Shown one piece after another: positions 11,454 to 21,933 of a stretch of DNA of 64,000 nt. A model generated the notes under the pieces. The model ran no database searches. It was not told the DNA's origin and worked only from the letters and a program-made list of their open reading frames with translations. Origin of the DNA: Tipula vernalis (taxonomy: Eukaryota; Arthropoda; Insecta; Diptera; Tipulidae); the NCBI GenBank assembly GCA_958295665.1, contig OY282560.1, forward strand, positions 256,041,368-256,105,367, written 5' to 3'. Both the position numbers and the translations under genes were made by a program. Each line of letters starts with the position of its first letter. The first letter of the stretch is position 1.

Positions 11454-12404
11454 ATGGCGGATGAGGATAAGCAGGAACTTCAACATATGGAGGTTGATCA
11501 CGAAATTATGAGTGATAAATTGGCGCCATTCTGGATTGATAATCCACAGACGTGGTTTGATACCGCCGAGTATCAATTCGAACTGGCAAAAATTAAATCG
11601 GATAGTAAAAGAGCTTTATACGTTATAACGGCACTCACTCCTGAGGTCAGCGAAAAAATTAACGATTTCATACGAAAACCACCAAAAGAAAATCAATACG
11701 AAGCATTAAAAGCAACCCTAATCCAGAGACTCGCTCTAAATGACGAACGTAAACTGGAATTATTATTGAGTGGCATCGATCTTGGCGATATGCACCCATC
11801 CGAACTCCTCCAGAAAATAGAATCACTAGCAGGCCAAAATTTTAACGATTTTATAGTCAAAACATTCTGGACGAGAAGATTACCGGAAGTGGTACGTATT
11901 ACGCTGATGACGCAGCCAGACGATGCCAAATTGAATGTACTGGCGAAGATGGCCGATAAAATTTACGATGCCATGAATCGTACGCCAGCAATGGCACAAA
12001 TAAATAAACCATCTTCATCCAGTTCATTTAGACCACCACTTAATAACAGTTTTAAAACCACCAATACAAATAATAATAAGCCATTAAGCCTGCAAGCTAT
12101 TATGCAAAAGTTGAACACGATGGAGGCCCGTTTAAATAATTTATCTAACCAGTTGGGTAACAACAGAGGTAGGAGTACCTCCCGCAACTTTAATGGCAAT
12201 TATAGGAATCGAAGTAATTCCGGGAATCGAAACTCGAATGACCGCGGAAATTACAATACACGATTACCTAATTATAATAAACAATGGTGTTACAACCATA
12301 ATAAATATAAAATGCGAGCAAACAATTGCAAACCGCCTTGCAATTTTAATAAGACATATAAAGACAACGTTGAGCAATCATCGGCTCAGCCAAAAAACGA
12401 TTAG
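11454..12404 (+). CDS. gag: Gag polyprotein of CsRn1-like element
   Basis: This is the structural capsid/nucleocapsid protein of the retroelement. It packages the genomic RNA in the cytoplasm. The frame is open from 11376, but the first 26 codons (MRILSRTNTN onward) are hydrophobic and unlike Gag. The ATG at 11454 ([10 protein letters not shown]) is the likelier start and gives 316 residues. The capsid-like region follows, with [11 protein letters not shown] near residues 35-45 and RRLPEVVRI near 140-150. A serine/asparagine-rich linker leads to a single C-terminal zinc knuckle with the order C-x2-H-x9-C-x3-C, instead of the usual CCHC. The stop codon lies 3 nt after a slippery heptamer, so about the last ten codons overlap the pol frame. 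Confidence 0.88.
   Translation: MADEDKQELQHMEVDHEIMSDKLAPFWIDNPQTWFDTAEYQFELAKIKSDSKRALYVITALTPEVSEKINDFIRKPPKENQYEALKATLIQRLALNDERKLELLLSGIDLGDMHPSELLQKIESLAGQNFNDFIVKTFWTRRLPEVVRITLMTQPDDAKLNVLAKMADKIYDAMNRTPAMAQINKPSSSSSFRPPLNNSFKTTNTNNNKPLSLQAIMQKLNTMEARLNNLSNQLGNNRGRSTSRNFNGNYRNRSNSGNRNSNDRGNYNTRLPNYNKQWCYNHNKYKMRANNCKPPCNFNKTYKDNVEQSSAQPKND
12392..12398 (+). promoter_or_regulatory. -1 ribosomal frameshift heptamer A AAA AAC
   Basis: AAAAAAC is in register with gag (codons AAA at 12393 and AAC at 12396) and is followed by GAT TAG. The pol frame is exactly -1 relative to gag and is open from 12374. Downstream, TCGGTTAC (12422-12429) and GTAACCGA (12447-12454) can pair as an 8 bp stem with an inner GTAA/TTAC extension. 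The spacer is about 23 nt, longer than usual. Confidence 0.8.
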
Positions 12405-15400
12405 GGGGCGGCAAAGTAAAATCGGTTACGGTAAATAAATTACTTAGTAACCGACTAATTATACATGACAAAAATAATAATATGAATTTTTTAATAGACA
12501 CGGGCGCTGACCTATCGGTCATCCCATTAAATTTTGTAAAAATAAATATATATCTTAATAGAAAATCGGATCTAGCTCTAACAGCAGCCAATGGATCAGC
12601 TATTCGTACTTATGGTACGAAGTTGATCAAATTAGATATCGGTCTAAAACGCAGTTTCACCCACGCCTTTATAATTGCAGCGGTGAACCGTCCGATCATT
12701 GGCGCCGACTTTCTTGTAAAGTTCGGCCTATTAGTCGATTTGAAACAAAAGCGACTAATTGATACTCTCACTGAATTATCAGTGTGTGCGGTAATTAAAA
12801 ACGATCCAACTCCTACCCCCATTAATTTTGTTATTAATAACGCATACGGCACGCTGCTACGAAAATTTCCTACTCTTACAGCATTGCCTGATTTCAAGTT
12901 ACCGGTCCGCCACAATGTTGTACACCACATTGTAACTACAGGTCATTTACCAACGGCGCGACCACGAAGACTAGATCCCGATAGACACAACGCCGCAAAA
13001 CTTGAGTTCCAACATATGGTGGAATTGGGTATTTGTCGACCATCAGCGTCCCACGTATCATGTCCTTTACACATGGTACGCAAAAAAGATCTCGATTGGA
13101 GACCATGTGGAGATTATCGGCAGCTAAATACGGTTACTACACCGGACAGATATCCGATATCCCACATTCAAAATTTCTCTATGAATCTGAATGGTTGCAC
13201 TATATTTTCAAAAATAGATCTTGTCAGAGCTTATCATCAAATACCAATCGCGGAGGAAGATATCCATAAAACGGCTATTATTACGCCTTTTGGACTCTTC
13301 GAATTCACACGTATGCCTTTCGGTCTACGAAACACTGCACAGACATTCCAGCGATTTATGAACGAGGTGGTCCGCGGACTCGACTTCGTTTATGTATACA
13401 TTGATGATATTTTAGTTGCTTCAGAGAATGAACAACAACATTTATTGCATATCGAACAATTATTTCAAAGACTAGCCATGTATGATGTACATATCAAAAC
13501 ACCAAAGTGTGTTTTTGGCGTTCAGACTTTAGATTTTTTGAGCCACAAGATCTCCCCTGATGGAATCCAACCCAGTGTGGAAAGAATCCGAGCAATCAAG
13601 GATTTCCCAGTTCCTAGTTCGATTAAGCATATTCAGCGGTATATCGGAATGATCAATTATTATCACCGATTCATACCCAGATTAGCTGAATATCTCGCAC
13701 CGATACACGTCCATTTGTCTTCTTTGAATAAAAAATCTAAGACAGCTAAAAACTTTTCATGGCCCGAGGAATGTCAAGTAGCATTCACTCAGTTAAATAA
13801 CGAACTATGCAAAATTACATTGCTAGGGCACCCTTTGAGTGACGCCAAAATTAGCATTACTACTGATGCATCTAACACCGCCGTTGGCGCTGTTCTGCAG
13901 CAGTATCATAATAATAAATGGGAACCATTAGGATTCTATTCAAAAAAATTAACGAATCCTGAGTTAAAATACTCAGCATTTGATAGGGAACTTTTAGCAA
14001 TTTATCAAGCAATTAAGCATTTTAGATATTCTGTGGAAGGCCGTGAGTTTACAGTTTTCACAGATCATAAACCATTAATTAGAGCTATTCAGTCTAAAAC
14101 TGAACGTAATCCTAGGCAATCACGCCATTTGGATTTCATTAGCCAATTTACATCCGATATCCAGCATGTGCCTGGTACCGACAATGTTGTCGCAGATACC
14201 TTATCAAGAACAAATAATATTGACTCGGCCGCAGTTGAAACAGACTGCAGTTATAATAACATTATTTCGACACAGCGATCCGACGACGAACTTAAATCGT
14301 TACTAGATAAATCGGGACGCCAGTCAACTTCCAAATGGAAGCTTGAACTAATTATTTTACCCGGCCTCGAAGTCCATTGCGAAACATCTACAGGCAAAAA
14401 TCGCCCCTATATCGCAAAAGTATTACGTCGAGCTATATTCGACTCGTTACATAATTTATCACATCCTGGTATCAGAGCCACTCGTAAATTGGTTACTGCT
14501 CGCTATTTTTGGCCAAGCATCAACAGGGACGTAACCCAATGGACTAGTTCTTGTAGTGCTTGCCAACGTTCAAAAGTGCAACGCCATACTATCTCACCGT
14601 ATGGTCAATTCGAAATTCCACCTGGTCGATTTGAGCATATCCATTTGGATATAGTAGGACCTTTTCCTCCTTCCAATGGATATTCGTTCTTACTTACATG
14701 TGTTGATCGTTTTACACGATGGCCTGAAGCGTACTGCATGGTCAACATGACAGCCGCAACCATTGCTACTACATTTGTCAATAATTATATTGCACGTTTT
14801 GGTGTTCCTGCGCAGATTACAACTGACCAGGGCACACAATTCGAATCCAAGCTTTTCTCAGAATTAACTAAACTTCTTGGATCTAATCGTATTCGTACAA
14901 CGGCTTACAATCCTAAAGCCAATGGCATGGTTGAACGTTTCCATAGACAGCTTAAAGCTGCTCTAATGGCCAGAGGCAACACTATTAATTGGAGTTCTGA
15001 AATTCCAATTATTTTATTAGGTATACGTGCTTCTGTGAAAGAAGATCTTAAATGCTCACCCGCAGAGATGGTTTATGGTCAGACCATTAAACTTCCCGGG
15101 GAGTTCTTTGTTGACAATGCTTCTTCACCGTTACCTTCTAGCGACACAATAGTCGACCAACTCCGAAACACAATGAAGAATCTCATACCTGCACCTACGC
15201 GTATAGCAACTCAGAACCGCATATTTGTCCTGAAAGCTCTGGACAACTGTGAGTTTGGTTTTGTCAGGTCTGACAGAGTTCGTGTTGGACTCACTCCTCC
15301 TTATGAAGGACCTTACAAAGTCATACGACGCCTTCGTAAATATTTTATTATATCTATCAAAGACAATAATCATAATATTTCAATTGATAGACTTAAACCT

Positions 15401-15475
15401 GCTTTTGGCATCCTAAGTTCGGTTGATCATACTTTACAATCCCGAACCAACCAAGCAGTGTCATTTATCGTTTAG
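12404..15475 (+). CDS. pol: Pol polyprotein: protease, reverse transcriptase, RNase H, integrase
   Basis: The frame is entered by -1 frameshift from gag. Its first ATG is at 12482, giving 997 residues, which is probably not the natural start. Domains below are counted from that ATG. The aspartic protease has D-T-G-A at residues 6-9. The reverse transcriptase has [10 protein letters not shown] near 203-212, MPFGL near 278-282 and the catalytic YIDD at 306-309. RNase H has TTDAS near 459-463. The integrase has an HHCC zinc finger (H-x-H from about 657, C-x2-C near 690). Its DDE catalytic residues are D near 720 (HLDIVGPF), D near 780 (TDQGTQF) and E near 817 (NGMVERF). A GPYKV motif near 943 completes the C-terminal domain. 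No stop or frameshift is present, so the enzyme set looks complete. Confidence 0.93.
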   Translation, partial: GGGKVKSVTVNKLLSNRLIIHDKNNNMNFLIDTGADLSVIPLNFVKINIYLNRKSDLALTAANGSAIRTYGTKLIKLDIGLKRSFTHAFIIAAVNRPIIGADFLVKFGLLVDLKQKRLIDTLTELSVCAVIKNDPTPTPINFVINNAYGTLLRKFPTLTALPDFKLPVRHNVVHHIVTTGHLPTARPRRLDPDRHNAAKLEFQHMVELGICRPSASHVSCPLHMVRKKDLDWRPCGDYRQLNTVTTPDRYPISHIQNFSMNLNGCTIFSKIDLVRAYHQIPIAEEDIHKTAIITPFGLFEFTRMPFGLRNTAQTFQRFMNEVVRGLDFVYVYIDDILVASENEQQHLLHIEQLFQRLAMYDVHIKTPKCVFGVQTLDFLSHKISPDGIQPSVERIRAIKDFPVPSSIKHIQRYIGMINYYHRFIPRLAEYLAPIHVHLSSLNKKSKTAKNFSWPEECQVAFTQLNNELCKITLLGHPLSDAKISITTDASNTAVGAVLQQYHNNKWEPLGFYSKKLTNPELKYSAFDRELLAIYQAIKHFRYSVEGREFTVFTDHKPLIRAIQSKTERNPRQSRHLDFISQFTSDIQHVPGTDNVVADTLSRTNNIDSAAVETDCSYNNIISTQRSDDELKSLLDKSGRQSTSKWKLELIILPGLEVHCETSTGKNRPYIAKVLRRAIFDSLHNLSHPGIRATRKLVTARYFWPSINRDVTQWTSSCSACQRSKVQRHTISPYGQFEIPPGRFEHIHLDIVGPFPPSNGYSFLLTCVDRFTRWPEAYCMVNMTAATIATTFVNNYIARFGVPAQITTDQGTQFESKLFSELTKLLGSNRIRTTAYNPKANGMVERFHRQLKAALMARGNTINWSSEIPIILLGIRASVKEDLKCSPAEMVYGQTIKLPGEFFVDNASSPLPSSDTIVDQLRNTMKNLIPAPTRIATQNRIFVLKALDNCEFGFVRSDRVRVGLTPPYEGPYKVIRRLRKYFIISIKDNNHNISIDRLKPAFGILSSVDHTLQSRTNQAVSFIV

Positions 15476-15499
15476 ATTCAAGTTTTACTAGAATCAACT

Positions 15500-15509
15500 A
15501 GGAGGGGAG
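15500..15509 (+). promoter_or_regulatory. Polypurine tract
   Basis: AGGAGGGGAG lies 3 nt upstream of the 3' LTR, where plus-strand DNA synthesis is primed. Confidence 0.8.
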
Positions 15510-15512
15510 TAC

Positions 15513-16183
15513 TGTAGCGACCGATTTAAATTTCAAATTAAATAAAATTTCAATCGCGCTCCAATTGCAAAATAACTTAAACGTATTTTGCGCTAACATT
15601 CAGGCGTTAGTCAAATCATTTACCAAAAATACATTCTCTTTGGTTGTCATGCGCGCTCGCAATAACCAAAGATTGAACGGTAGATGAAATAAATAATGTA
15701 GTCAAATTGCTTTCCATTTTACATATAAAACCACGATGTTTTTATTTGTACTTTTTATTACCATCCGGCATGTCCAAAATTTCGTGAAATAATCACGACG
15801 GTATAATACATACATATTTAATATATACAACGAATTCATATTATTATACTACTTTGCTCGTCATACGTCCATATTAAATTTGCGTACACTATAACCCACT
15901 CACCCCAATACAGCCAAGCTTTTTCGAGGGGAATCAAAATCGTTCGCGCATTATTTCGGGTTTTTGCTTTTTATTTTGAGAAGCAGTATATACACGACGC
16001 GCAAGTAAAACGGTGGTGCTAAATATATAATAATAAAATTGTTTGAAAATAAAGTTTCATAATAATTAATAATAATTTTTTTATAAATAAATAAATAAAT
16101 AATAATTTTTAATAATTAATAATTTAATAAATTAATTACCTGAGTTTTTATTTTATTTAAAAAAACCAAGAAACCATACTACA
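15513..16183 (+). repeat. 3' LTR (671 bp)
   Basis: This is the same length as the 5' LTR and near-identical to it (TGTAGCGACC to CATACTACA). I find two substitutions. Confidence 0.92.
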
Positions 16184-16643
16184 ATTTCTAATATGCTACC
16201 GATGGTTAGACCATTTTAATTGTGTTTCGATTAACACGAGAAGTATATTAGTATTTACGAACAGTAATTCAACGAAACCCACTAATAGACATAATTCTAT
16301 TTATTTAATTAAATGATTTTAAATATGTTTCGAAGATTGTAAGAGAATTCAATCCAGTTTCGAACTGATGAGCTTATGATTATGAAAAAATCAATCTTCT
16401 CATCAGTCCGCGGCGACTGGACTGATTATACCACAATTTACATTCTATATATACAGAATGTACTGAGCGGGATGTACTAGCGAATCATACTAATACAGAC
16501 AAATTCTCTTACAATTTTTCTTCTTCACGACATTCACACAGCTCTATTTCTGTGTAAGCTAATTTTACTTTAATTTTGAATGTTAGTTAATTAATTCGTA
16601 TAATTTCTACTATGCGACCGGTCCTTAGACCTTTGTATATGTA
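16184..16643. repeat. Structured tandem repeat: end of copy 1 and most of copy 2
   Basis: 16188-16314 completes copy 1. 16315-16643 is copy 2, which is then split at a TA by the Tc1-like element and resumes at 18072. In copy 2 the compound hairpin spans 16351-16427 with a 9 bp inner stem ACTGATGAG/CTCATCAGT. Removing both insertions restores two head-to-tail units of about 423 and 407 bp. Confidence 0.75.
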
Positions 16644-18069
16644 CGGTCATGGAAATAGTTATATAGCCAGTAAATAACTTAACGCAAACGCGTACAAACG
16701 TATACAATACCCTAATGCGTAGAATTAAGATAACAGTGTGAGTAATGGAATAGATCGTTCAGTCGCATTTTCTTTCTTCTCAATCTCATTTAAAACGTTG
16801 AACTGAGTGGAAGTATTTATATAGCCAATGAACATATTTTGGTTTTTTAAAGTAATATTACTTGCTTAAGTGGGTATATTTATTTTGTAAAGGTGCTTAG
16901 ACATATTTAAAGACACGAATAATTCTTTTGTCGATATCTTCTTAAACTTTTAGGAATGCCACATGGAAAAGATTTAACTGTAGACGAAAAAGCTAAAATT
17001 AGTAGCTACTTGGAATGTAATCTTTCAGATAGAGAAATTGCTAGAAGACTCAATAGATCGCATGGTGTAATTGACAATTATGTTCGCTTGGGCAAAAACT
17101 ATGGACAGAAAAAAAGATCTGGGTGCAAATCAAAGTTGACGAATCGTCAAAAACGCCAAATTATTTGCGCTGCTAGTAAGTCTGGAGCTAGTTCCAGAAA
17201 AATTAAACATGAATTAAATCTAAATGTGACCGATCGTCGAGTCCGGCAAATTCTAAGCGAAAGTAATCAAGTTAAATGGACGAATAGACAACGTAAACCT
17301 CGACTAAAGCCACATCATTATTGGCATGATCTAAGGAAGGAACCGGAGACAAGAATGAGCAGGAATTTCGGTGGAGGATCTGTGATGGTATGGGGTGCTT
17401 TTTGCTTCTTTGGCTCAGATATGCTGGATATCTTCAAAAATGAAATCTACGAATTACATAGATCTCTTAGACGATGTATTATTAAATATGGTTGAAGATA
17501 TTCCTAAACTGAATGGCCAGGAATGGATCTTCCAGCAAGACAATGCGGCGATTCATGTGTCAAGGAAAGCAAAAAACTGGTTTCAGGAAAGACAAATATC
17601 AGTTTTGGAGTGGCCAGCATGTAGCCCAGATTTAAACCCCATTGAAAATTTATGGGGTATATTGGTTCGGGACGTTTACAAAAACAAAAGGCAATTCCAG
17701 ACATGTGATGAGCTGAAAGATTCAATTCGTCGATCTTTGGAAAATATACGGCCAGCACAGTTACAATCATTGGTGAATTCGAGGCCAAATCGCATTTATG
17801 ATGTCATACTACACAATGGAATGAACACTACTTATTAATTATATTTTTTTTTTACCGTAATTTAAAGTGGCCATATAATTATTTCCAGACGAAAAATTAC
17901 TATTCCATGCAAAAAGTGCATATACTTTTTTTTAAATTAATCTTTAATATGTAAAACATTGTTACAATAAATGAAGTTATTCACTTAAACCAAAATTAAC
18001 CTTTTACATAGCATCAGACTCATTTTAACCTCAATAATAATGGTGGCTACATAATTATTTCCATGACTG
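16644..18069 (+). mobile_element. Tc1-like DNA transposon, defective
   Basis: The ends are CGGTCATGGAAATAGTTATA and, reading inward from the right, CAGTCATGGAAATAATTATG. They are flanked by a duplicated TA (16642-16643 and 18070-18071). At 1426 bp it is the length expected of Tc1/Tc3-type elements apart from an internal coding deletion. Confidence 0.88.
16956..17838 (+). pseudogene. Tc1/Tc3-type transposase, deleted and frameshifted
   Basis: This would bind the inverted repeats and cut and paste the element at TA sites. The start at 16956 (MPHGKDLTVDEKAKI) leads into two helix-turn-helix segments (DREIARRLNRSHGVIDNYV and SSRKIKHELNLNVTDRRVRQ). After about residue 119 (RKPRLKPHH) the sequence jumps to YWHDLRKEPE. 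About 45 codons carrying the first catalytic Asp are missing. A frameshift near 17400-17430 moves the rest into another frame, which keeps FQQDNAAIH (second Asp) and SPDLNPIENLW (third acidic residue, 34 residues on). With one catalytic residue lost and the frame broken, the enzyme cannot be active. Confidence 0.9.
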
Positions 18070-18071
18070 TA

Positions 18072-18172
18072 ATACTATTTACGAACCATCATGCAACGAA
18101 ACCGACTGATAGACGGAATTCTATAGTTTTTATTATTTTCTATAGTTTTGATTTTAATATGTCTCGAAGATT
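18072..18172. repeat. Structured tandem repeat: end of copy 2, start of copy 3
   Basis: 18072-18149 matches the 3' part of copy 1 (TATTTACGAAC, CAACGAAACC, AATTCTAT). GATTTTAATATGTCTCGAAG at 18150 repeats the start of copies 1 and 2, then homology is lost. Confidence 0.6.
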
Positions 18173-18269
18173 AAAGATAGATTTTAACTTTAACGTTGAG
18201 CCTTTTTCATACTTTTACGTTTTAGTTAAAATGTTTTATGTATACAAACCAATTTACTCAGAAATATTA

Positions 18270-18899
18270 TTTTACTCCGAAATTCGGATTTATTGAAAAA
18301 GGCGACAGAATTTTGGAATAAATTTAGAATATTTGTTTCCAATGAGCATTAATTTTGATAATTAATTCATACTTTTGGGTTTGCACTTAACATTTTTCAT
18401 CTTTTTAATAATTTCAGGTTTTTAACCAAATGTTTGATGAGCTTAAATTATGTTTTTGAATTTTAAATTATGTATCGAAGCTTTTTAAACAAACCATTTT
18501 ACATCGAAATTTGATATTGCAAGGGATGACGGAATTTTGGTTAGGATTTAGAATATTTGTGCTCAATATAAACTATTAACAGCTATTAGTTTTAGGAGCT
18601 ATTCAAACCAAACTATTTGACTTTCAAATTTAATGTTATAAAGGAAGGTGGTATTTTGGGATCGATTTAGATTATTTGTAGATAGTTTATTTATACTTTC
18701 TCGGTGATTTTTGTGCTTTCCCAGAAATTGTGTCTTTCGTTCAAATGTTTTGAGCATAAATCATGTATTTGAAAGAAATGAACTTTTAGTTTTAAGAGCT
18801 TTCACTTATCGAAGCTTTTCAACTCAAATCATTTTGCTCAAAAATTTGATGTTACCGAGGGCATTTTTTGGAAAAAGTTCAGAGTATTTGTTCTAAATG
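18270..18899. repeat. Degenerate tandem repeat
   Basis: Four diverged copies of a phrase of the form (ATTTGAT/AATTCGG)-x-GG(A/T)ATTTTGG-x-GATTTAGA(A/T)TATTTGT occur near 18280-18345, 18507-18570, 18622-18685 and 18840-18899, separated by 115-230 bp. This is consistent with an old satellite-like array. There is no coding sequence. Confidence 0.5.
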
Positions 18900-19146
18900 T
18901 TTTTTTTTTTTTTTTTTTTTAAACTATGCAATCTTTTCTGGGGCTCAAGGCACTCCCAACTCTTTCGCAGTTAATTTTACCGTCCTACTTTACGCAGTAT
19001 TAGCCAAATCGAGGACGTACGGCTATAGACCCGCTTTGTATAAACCACCTGCACATTGCATTGCTTCATGCCAACCTATAGTGCTGACATGAAAGGTGGG
19101 TCGGCCCATGGATTCTGCACTCTCAACAGGGGGTCATAGTTGTGTT
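18900..19146 (-). mobile_element. SINE copy A (reverse, 5'-truncated)
   Basis: A run of 21 T (18900-18920), the poly(A) tail read on the reverse strand, is followed by about 220 bp matching the SINE at 31773-32142 (TCTTTTCTGGGGCTCAAGG, TTACCGTCCTACTTTACG, CTGACATGAAA). The tRNA-like head is missing. The copy abuts the piggyBac relic. Confidence 0.75.
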
Positions 19147-19239
19147 CATTGTGTTTCACTCTTTTCGATAAATTTGGGATTTGGTAAATGCTAATTTTAT
19201 AAAACATTATAACCCCGGAGAAAACCTGGTACTCTATTG

Positions 19240-20100
19240 AGGCAGAATATCTTTTCCATAATAAGTCAAAGCCGGAGAAATACCGAATGAATGTTAGGTT
19301 TTCCGGCGACAGTTCCACAAGCTATCCTCTGAAGATGATTCCATATTTGAGAAAGGAAGGACACAAAAACCAATCAATCTAAGATCCACTGTGGTTCAAC
19401 AATTGTTCTTTCCATTTCATAATTCAAACAGGAATATAAGATTTGATAATTTTTTTTACCAGCCTGGAGCTGCCACAACATTTGCTAAGCATGGGGTTGA
19501 CATTGTTGGAACTCTGCGTTAACCGTCTTCCAAACCGTCAAACGGTTTCGTATAATCGAACGTTTCTTGTTTCCGAAAAAGTCAGTTTGGTGAACAATGT
19601 TCCAAAAAAGACCGTGCTGTAATTTTATTGTCATCGATGCACTTCGATGATAAAACCGATAATGTTAATAGAAATAAATCGAACATCATTTGTACAAAAC
19701 AAATTGATCTCCACTGCTCAATTTTATCATTTAATTAACGTAGTTGGAGTAGCAGCTAAGGTGATTGGGATAAATGTATATCCAATATCTCTTGAACGCC
19801 GTAAACTATTCTTGCAAGGTTTAGTGCAAGGTTTGGTAATACCAAACATTCAAAGCCATAGTTCTGCGCGTCTTTCCAAATTAACCAAAAAATGTTGTAC
19901 AACAAGTTTTATCTGGTAGTTAAAATCAGAATATTCAACCTGTACTGAAAAACGTAGGTAATAACACAAAAAAACATATTTGCTACACGTGTCCTCCTGA
20001 ACTTGGACGAATGAATAAACAAGCTGTGCGGGAGCTGCACGAAAAATGTTTGTTCTGAACACTCGGAGAAAGTCGTGATTTGCAACAACTGTATAAATAA
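19240..20100 (+). pseudogene. piggyBac-family transposase relic (C-terminal half)
   Basis: Three forward frames together preserve the order of a piggyBac transposase. A segment resembling the catalytic core's DNYF...GTLR block reads DIVGTLR at about 19500-19520. VILLSSMHFDD follows near 19618-19650. Near 19735-19830 come INVVGVAAKVIG and RRKLFLQGLVQGLV, the helical stretch before the C-terminal domain. Finally there is a cysteine-rich tail with NVCSEHSEKVVICNNC at about 20045-20092, which is the zinc finger that ends these proteins. Stops and frameshifts separate the blocks. The N-terminal half was not found, and the left side is invaded by the SINE. No TTAA-flanked ends were identified. Confidence 0.75.
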
Positions 20101-21078
20101 TTTTTTTTTTATTGTTATTATGCTTAAAATGAATTTTTATACGCCGAATTTCTAAAATAAATGTTGATATATTTAATAAACTTGATTTTAATGTGATAAT
20201 GCCATATGAGTCCGAAAGACTCATCGCGTACGTTAATGTAAGTAAAATGGCCCATACTGGTGAGAATTAATAGACATACATATACAAATCAACAGCGTAT
20301 TATCTTTCATTTGAGCCATCAACCATTGAAGGAAAAAAAACCAACCGCCCTAGAAAACATTTTCACCGGTTTTCATCTAAATCAAAAGGTGTCAGGACAA
20401 CTGTATAAAATTACATTTAGATTGGCTTTATCCAAAGAAAACAGTGTAAACTGTTTTTATGAGATTATTTGTTAAATATGGCTCATAAAGTACTATATCT
20501 TTTGAAAATTATGTTTTATCGTTAAAAGTCGTTTGATATTATATTGATGTCAAATCGATAAGCACAATTAAGGTTGAATAATATTATTATTTGAATAAAC
20601 AATAAATATGGATTTCCAAGAATGACCTCAATAAACTCCTTTATTCCTGAGGAATTCTGTTTTCTTTCTGCCAATTGCTTTATTCTTGAATCTTTCTACA
20701 GAAGGATCGATTAACAAGAATTTAAAGCTTAAGTTAAAATTATTATTTCACAAATGCTATGTGAGAAAGGATTTGCTACTTAAGCGTAGCATCTGTTTCA
20801 TGTAATATTATTTGTCCTCCTGGTTTCGCTGAAAGTAGTTTTTTTTTTAATTCTTACATAAACACACACCCACCGATATAATAATCAAAAAATAAATTTA
20901 AATTGAATATTTCATTTATAATAGCTGACAGCATATGAATAAGTTGCTTCCATGCTAGATACAATAAAATTAAAGGATTACCTTCAAATAGGATACAATT
21001 AAATATAGGGCAATTAAATTCTGTTATAAAGATTGCAAAAATGCCAATTATATTTTCGGACATATTAAAAGTTTACGA
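20101..21078. other. Non-coding; segment shared with 51.1 kb
   Basis: CCAATTGCTTTATTCTTGAA at about 20668 and the following AAGCTTAAG..AAAATTATT resemble 51105-51155 at the 3' end of the LINE fragment there. This may be a stranded LINE 3' UTR. A short perfect hairpin lies at 20206-20224. Nothing else is recognised. Confidence 0.4.
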
Positions 21079-21092
21079 GGGGGGGGGGGGGG
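21079..21092. repeat. Run of 14 G
   Basis: This is a homopolymer G tract directly at the truncated end of SINE copy B. It is a likely site of sequencing or replication slippage. Confidence 0.8.
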
Positions 21093-21312
21093 ATTTTTCA
21101 TCATCTGATTAGGATCAGTGATGACGATGAACACAACTATTTCATGTCAGCACTATAGGCTGGCATGAAGCAATGCAATGTGCAGGTGGTTTATACAAAA
21201 CGGATCTATAGCCGTACGCCCTAGATTTGGCTACTACAGCGTAAAGTAGAACGGTAAAAGTGAACTTCGAAAGAATTGGGAGTGCCTTGAGCCTCAGAAC
21301 AGATTGCTTAGA
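21093..21312 (+). mobile_element. SINE copy B (forward, head truncated)
   Basis: It matches the reverse complement of copies A and C: TTTTTCATCATCTGATTA, GCTGGCATGAAGCAATGC, GTGCAGGTGGTTTATAC and TTGGGAGTGCCTTGAG appear in order. The tRNA-like 5' head is absent and there is no clear A-tail. Confidence 0.72.
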
Positions 21313-21768
21313 TTAAAACCGAACAAAAACCGAGGCCAAAACATTCCACAGTAATCATATATGGCTAAAATTATTCAAAAGCAGTCGAGAATCATTAGAG
21401 TGAGTTTCGGAGAATTAGCTAGAAGGCCTAACCATTCTGGTGGAGGCACATTTTCAATGAATTGCTTAAATTTTTAAATATTTTAATAATAATAATAAAC
21501 GGGCTTTGCATGCCTTTGTTGGTGTGTTTGCTTGAACAATCTGACCCCATCGGTTTCGATAATGAGATAGCTCTTCGTATTATCCTAGAAAGCCAGAACA
21601 CAACGAGAATCGTTCCCTATGCTGAGAAGCCATTGTCGTCGACCATGACCACTGCGCCTGGTAAAAGAGAGCTCACCTCTCAGAAGTCGCTGCACTATTG
21701 TAACCAAGCTAGCGAACTCGCGCTAGTTTAATTTCATGAGCAAGATGAGAAATTCTCATTAAATCCTT
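21313..21768. other. Unassigned, GC-richer segment with an 89-codon frame
   Basis: The forward frame at 21462-21731 has mixed composition and no recognised domain. The segment 21500-21730 is noticeably less AT-rich than its surroundings. It may be a fragment of a transposable element, but no function is assigned. Confidence 0.3.
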
Positions 21769-21933
21769 TTTTTTTATTTATTTTTTTTTTTTTTTTTTTT
21801 TTTTTTATTAATATATTAAGTTATTACAACTCATTTAGCAATTTTTCTTTCTTATTTTAATTCTCTGTTAGTTGGGCTGTAACACAGTAGTTATTCCCAG
21901 TGAGCCTAGATCTTCCGGTTACATCAGCAACTT

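Larger units (their letters stand above)
9616..16183 (+). mobile_element. Ty3/Gypsy LTR retrotransposon, CsRn1/Kabuki-like, apparently intact
   Basis: This is a complete 6568 bp retroelement: 5' LTR 9616-10286, tRNA-Trp-type primer site at 10291, gag 11454-12404, pol in the -1 frame to 15475, polypurine tract at 15500 and 3' LTR 15513-16183. The 4 bp target ATTT flanks it (9612-9615 and 16184-16187). The two 671 bp LTRs differ at only two positions that I can find (A/G near 9890 and near 10245), so the insertion is recent. The tRNA-Trp primer site, the C-x2-H-x9-C-x3-C Gag knuckle in place of CCHC, and the 4 bp duplication together match the CsRn1 clade. There is no envelope frame. All polyprotein domains lack stops, so the element is a candidate for current activity. 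Confidence 0.92.

Noticed and set aside
12193..12930. Short frames overlapping gag and pol on both strands
   Set aside because: They are shadows of the intact gag-pol frames.
20206..20224. Hairpin ATGAGTC-CGAAA-GACTCAT considered as a hammerhead remnant
   Set aside because: It resembles the helix II region only by chance. There is no CUGAUGA, no GAAA after the stem and no cleavage triplet.
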